Assembly: GCF_018066915.1 (NCBI RefSeq)
Contig: NZ_JAGPVV010000304.1
Span: forward strand, 1-35,128
Source: Roseovarius sp.
Lineage (GTDB): Bacteria; Pseudomonadota; Alphaproteobacteria; Rhodobacterales; Rhodobacteraceae
Direction of reading: 5' to 3'
DNA: 35,128 nucleotides
Shown: one piece after another, positions 33,018 through 35,128 of the stretch
Numbering within the stretch: the first letter of the stretch is position 1
How the letters are laid out: every line of letters starts with the position of its first letter
Notes under the pieces: generated by a model
Told to the model about the DNA's origin: nothing
Seen by the model: the letters and a program-made list of their open reading frames with translations, nothing else
Databases searched by the model: none
Position numbers and translations under genes: made by a program

Positions 33018-33069
33018 AAAAAAGCCGCCGACCGATACTGCGCGGAAAGCGCAATCTGGTCAGGCGGCT
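33018..33069 (-). terminator. Intrinsic terminator in nrtA leader (attenuator)
   Basis: On the minus strand, AGCCGCC-T-GACC pairs with GGTCGGCGGCT around an inner TTGCGC/GCGCAG hairpin, and six T follow directly. It ends about 44 nt before the nrtA start, so without antitermination the operon transcript would stop here. Confidence 0.85.
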
Positions 33070-33079
33070 GTGCCCAGAA

Positions 33080-33127
33080 GGGTTCAGCATTGAACCCAAT
33101 GTTTCGCAGAAACGACCCCATCGTCGC
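33080..33127 (-). promoter_or_regulatory. NasT (ANTAR) antitermination hairpins in nrtA leader
   Basis: Just upstream of the terminator, GGGTTC-AATGCT-GAACCC (33080-33097) is a perfect 6-bp stem with a six-base loop having A at position 1 and G at position 4. Those are the two bases known to be conserved in ANTAR-bound hairpins. A second 5-bp hairpin, GCGAC-GATGGG-GTCGT (33112-33127), also six-base-looped but with G at position 1, lies where the first hairpin of the pair is expected. With NasT encoded in the same cluster, this is the likely nitrate-responsive switch. Confidence 0.75.
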
Positions 33128-33225
33128 ATCGCATTCACACTCTGCGGGTGCCATTCTCGTGATTCAAGACAAAGCCACCGAGGCGGCGCGCAATATGCAC
33201 ATCCAGCATCACGATGCCGAAATAA

Positions 33226-34395
33226 TCAGCACCCTATCGCGCTGGAGTCAAAAATCTGACCATCAAAGAAAGAATCCGGCGCAAGGATCATCTGCCCGCG
33301 TTCCGATGCGACAGCCATGGCATGATGCAGACTGCCCTCCAACTTTTCCGACGCACCGGGCAGATCGGCCCCGGCAGACCGCAAGTTCCGACGATAGAGA
33401 TCGGTGCGGCAGATCGCCTTGGCGGCCGCGATACTGTGGCCCATATCCAGCCCGTGCCGCGCCGCCATTCGTGCTGCAAACCAAGCTGCCTGCGACCGCC
33501 ATGGAAAGCTGGCCGCCCCGTCGAAGAAACGGATCATGTCTGGCACCTGACGCAACTCACCTTGCGCGGAAATCACCATCTCGCCCCGAAGGCTTCTTTC
33601 CAACAGATCCACCGGCACGTTTACATATTCCGACTGCGCAAGGATGTCCGATGCAATCAACCGGTTCCCCGGCACGCTCAGCCATCGCGCCGCCCGCCAG
33701 ATCGCCCGCATCAACCGACCTGTCAGGTTCGGGTTCTCGCGCACCCAGTCGTGACGCGCGGCCAGCACCTTTTCCGGGGCCACAGCCCAAATGGCCCGGC
33801 TTGGCAGCAACAGCGTGCCCACACCAAGCTCCACCGCAACCGAGCCCCATGGCTCGCCCACACAAAAAGCATCAATCTCTCTCGCGGCCAAAGCTTCGAC
33901 CATGCGCGTGGGTGGAATGGTGCACAACGCGTAGTCAATCGGCGCGTCACGCAGCCAATATCTTATCAGTTCGACATGTGTGGACAGCGGAAACGGAACG
34001 CCGATCCGTACGGTCCCATCCGCGGTCTGCGCAAGCGCGTCACGTGCGCGCGCCGCATCGGAAAAACCGAAATCATGTCCCACCGACCGCAATCGGCCTG
34101 CAAGGGCCTGCGACACGCCGATCACATCGCCATTCACAGACAGCACCTGCAAGATGTCCAGACGTTCGACCGCGCCACCCAGCCCCAAGGCCATAGCCAC
34201 TGGCAGGGGCGCCAGCATCTGCGCGGCGTCAACCTGCCCCCACAGAAGCATGTCGCGCAGGCTTGACCATGACGGCGCGTGCTGCAAGTCCAGGCCAAGC
34301 CCTTCTTCGGCGGCAAAACCCATTTCATGCGCGATGACGATCGGGGCCATATCAAGCAGCGGGACAAATCCCACGCGCAACGTGGTCAGGTTCAT
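33226..34395 (-). CDS. nasS: NasS-type nitrate/nitrite sensor (NrtA-like, cytoplasmic)
   Basis: The 389-residue protein is homologous to NrtA (LRVGFVPLLDMAPIVIAHEM, VPFPLSTHVELIRYWL, FCVGEPWGSVAVELGVG) but begins directly with the binding domain and has no signal peptide. Family members bind nitrate or nitrite in the cytoplasm and hold NasT inactive until ligand is present. Its start overlaps the nasT stop by 4 bases (ATGA), consistent with stoichiometric NasS-NasT production. It is followed by the 251-bp leader region of nrtA. Confidence 0.9.
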   Translation of the reverse strand: MNLTTLRVGFVPLLDMAPIVIAHEMGFAAEEGLGLDLQHAPSWSSLRDMLLWGQVDAAQMLAPLPVAMALGLGGAVERLDILQVLSVNGDVIGVSQALAGRLRSVGHDFGFSDAARARDALAQTADGTVRIGVPFPLSTHVELIRYWLRDAPIDYALCTIPPTRMVEALAAREIDAFCVGEPWGSVAVELGVGTLLLPSRAIWAVAPEKVLAARHDWVRENPNLTGRLMRAIWRAARWLSVPGNRLIASDILAQSEYVNVPVDLLERSLRGEMVISAQGELRQVPDMIRFFDGAASFPWRSQAAWFAARMAARHGLDMGHSIAAAKAICRTDLYRRNLRSAGADLPGASEKLEGSLHHAMAVASERGQMILAPDSFFDGQIFDSSAIGC

Positions 34396-34967
34396 GACAA
34401 CAACCCCGCGGCCGTCACGAGCGAGCTGGCCACATCGGCCACCTTGCGGCCTTGATCCATTGCTGTCTTTCGCAACAGCGCATAAGCGTCTTCTTCGGAC
34501 ATGTTGCGCGCCTTCATCAAGATGCCTTTGGCGCGGTCGATCAGTTTGCGTTCTTCCAACGCGCGGCGGGTTGTTTCCAGCTCGACACGCATGCGGCGAA
34601 ACATCTGAAAACGTGCGATTGCTGCGTCCATGACACTAGCCACACGCTCAGGCTGCAACCCGTTGACGACATAAGCAGAAACACCCGCCTGAATGGCCTG
34701 CTGGGTGAGATCACGATCCGTCCGGTCTACAAAAAATGCGACCGGCCGTTCCATCGGACCCGAGGCTAGCGCCATTTCCTCCAGCGTGTCGCGCGAGGGG
34801 TTCGACATATCGATCAGGACGATGTCTGGAGCAATTTCGCACACGCGTCGGGCCAATCCCGCGGCTTCGCCGATCACCGTCACTTTATGCCCAAGAGGCT
34901 GCAAACTGTCGATCACAAGCCGTGCACGCGTTTCGTCAGGTTCTACGATAACGATGTGAAGTTTCAT
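34392..34967 (-). CDS. nasT: NasT-type ANTAR-domain antitermination regulator
   Basis: With the ATG at 34967 this is 191 residues: an N-terminal receiver-like domain (KLHIVIVEPDETRARLVIDS; PDIVLIDMSNPSRDTLEEMA) and a C-terminal ANTAR three-helix RNA-binding domain (ALEERKLIDRAKGILMKARN, then MSEEDAYALLRKTAMDQGRK). From established work, NasT frees itself from NasS when nitrate or nitrite is present and prevents termination in the nas leader. I reject the 51-residue upstream extension (to 35120), which is basic and unlike the family. An AAGAGCG stretch precedes the ATG. Confidence 0.93.
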   Translation of the reverse strand: MKLHIVIVEPDETRARLVIDSLQPLGHKVTVIGEAAGLARRVCEIAPDIVLIDMSNPSRDTLEEMALASGPMERPVAFFVDRTDRDLTQQAIQAGVSAYVVNGLQPERVASVMDAAIARFQMFRRMRVELETTRRALEERKLIDRAKGILMKARNMSEEDAYALLRKTAMDQGRKVADVASSLVTAAGLLS

Positions 34968-35128
34968 GTGACGCTCTTGTTTCCACAATCCGCACACTCT
35001 TTTTGACGGCCACACACAAGAACTTTCGATGATTTTCAATCGGTGGAGGCTTCGCTGTGACTGCAGACGCCCAAATACTGATCTGTCGAGGTAATTTTTC
35101 GGCGGAAGTGAAACATCCATGCGCCAGC
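34968..35128 (-). promoter_or_regulatory. Upstream region of nasTS
   Basis: About 160 bases at the window edge precede nasT and should hold its promoter. I did not find a convincing sigma-54 (TGGCAC-N5-TTGC) or sigma-70 site, nor hairpins like those before nrtA. Confidence 0.35.

Noticed and set aside
32975-33154. Possible 60-residue N-terminal extension of NrtA
   Set aside because: It would translate through the hairpins and terminator and place the signal peptide internally; the start at 32974 has GAGGA and a proper signal peptide.
33130-33160. Possible sigma-54 promoter before nrtA (TGGCAC on the minus strand)
   Set aside because: The -12 element (TTGC) is missing at the required spacing.
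32838-34196. 452-codon plus-strand open frame
   Set aside because: Antisense to nasS and the nrtA leader; Pro/Arg/Ser-rich shadow composition.
34968-35120. 51-residue upstream extension of NasT
   Set aside because: Basic, non-homologous, while the receiver domain begins exactly at the ATG at 34967.
1-35128. Search for CRISPR arrays, tRNA or rRNA genes, intact insertion sequences and phage genes
   Set aside because: No regularly spaced repeats, cloverleaf-like gene, transposase or integrase motif was seen by eye; a formal scan would be needed to exclude small RNAs.

Overview
The window reads as a GC-rich alphaproteobacterial chromosome segment, most likely Rhodobacterales/Rhodobacteraceae. 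This rests on the codon style, the nas/nrt operon architecture ending in a nitrate reductase with a C-terminal BFD domain, and the types of small stress genes present; no rRNA or tRNA is available to confirm it. I saw no tRNA, rRNA, CRISPR array, intact insertion sequence or phage gene.

Layout. (1) 1-4524: a membrane-fusion protein (5' end outside the window) and a family-2 glucan synthase, arranged like the mixed-linkage beta-glucan genes bgsB-bgsA of Sinorhizobium. They converge with a two-gene unit encoding a small outer-membrane-type protein and a Cache-HAMP sensor that has no output domain. (2) 4842-10573: a LysR regulator divergent from a leftward set of genes for an atypical SDR protein, a DUF1579 protein, a truncated F420/NADP-binding remnant, an MFS exporter with a C-terminal monooxygenase-like domain, and a thioredoxin-reductase-like flavoprotein fused to a cyclic-nucleotide-binding domain but lacking the CxxC redox site. 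Three adjacent palindromes occupy the divergent promoter. (3) 10574-15000: a patchy region with a Crp/Fnr regulator, small hypothetical or stress-type genes (DUF3309, a SnoaL-like protein, a glycine-zipper lipoprotein) and visible gene decay (an OmpA C-terminal fragment and a frameshifted SHOCT protein).

(4) 15193-23302: a copper-resistance block, all on the + strand. It encodes a His-rich periplasmic protein, a small lipoprotein, a TolC-type outer-membrane lipoprotein, a CopA-like multicopper oxidase, a CopI-like cupredoxin and a CusF-like chaperone. A strong hairpin follows, then a VTT/TVP38 membrane protein with a short Cys-Cys leader ORF, a P1B-type copper ATPase and a DUF411 protein. Together they would oxidise, bind and export copper in the periplasm. 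No RND pump, membrane-fusion protein or copper regulator gene is present. (5) 23201-34967: a complete leftward assimilatory nitrate operon, nasT-nasS-(leader)-nrtA-nrtB-nrtCD-nirB-nirD-nasA. The last genes are joined by 4-base start/stop overlaps. The operon ends in a truncated gene whose 3' part appears to have been replaced at the junction with the copper block.

The best regulatory signal is the nrtA leader (33018-33127): an upstream hairpin, a hairpin with an A1/G4 hexaloop, then a strong intrinsic terminator ending about 44 nt before nrtA. This is the layout expected for NasT (ANTAR) antitermination, with NasS as the nitrate/nitrite sensor that sequesters NasT.
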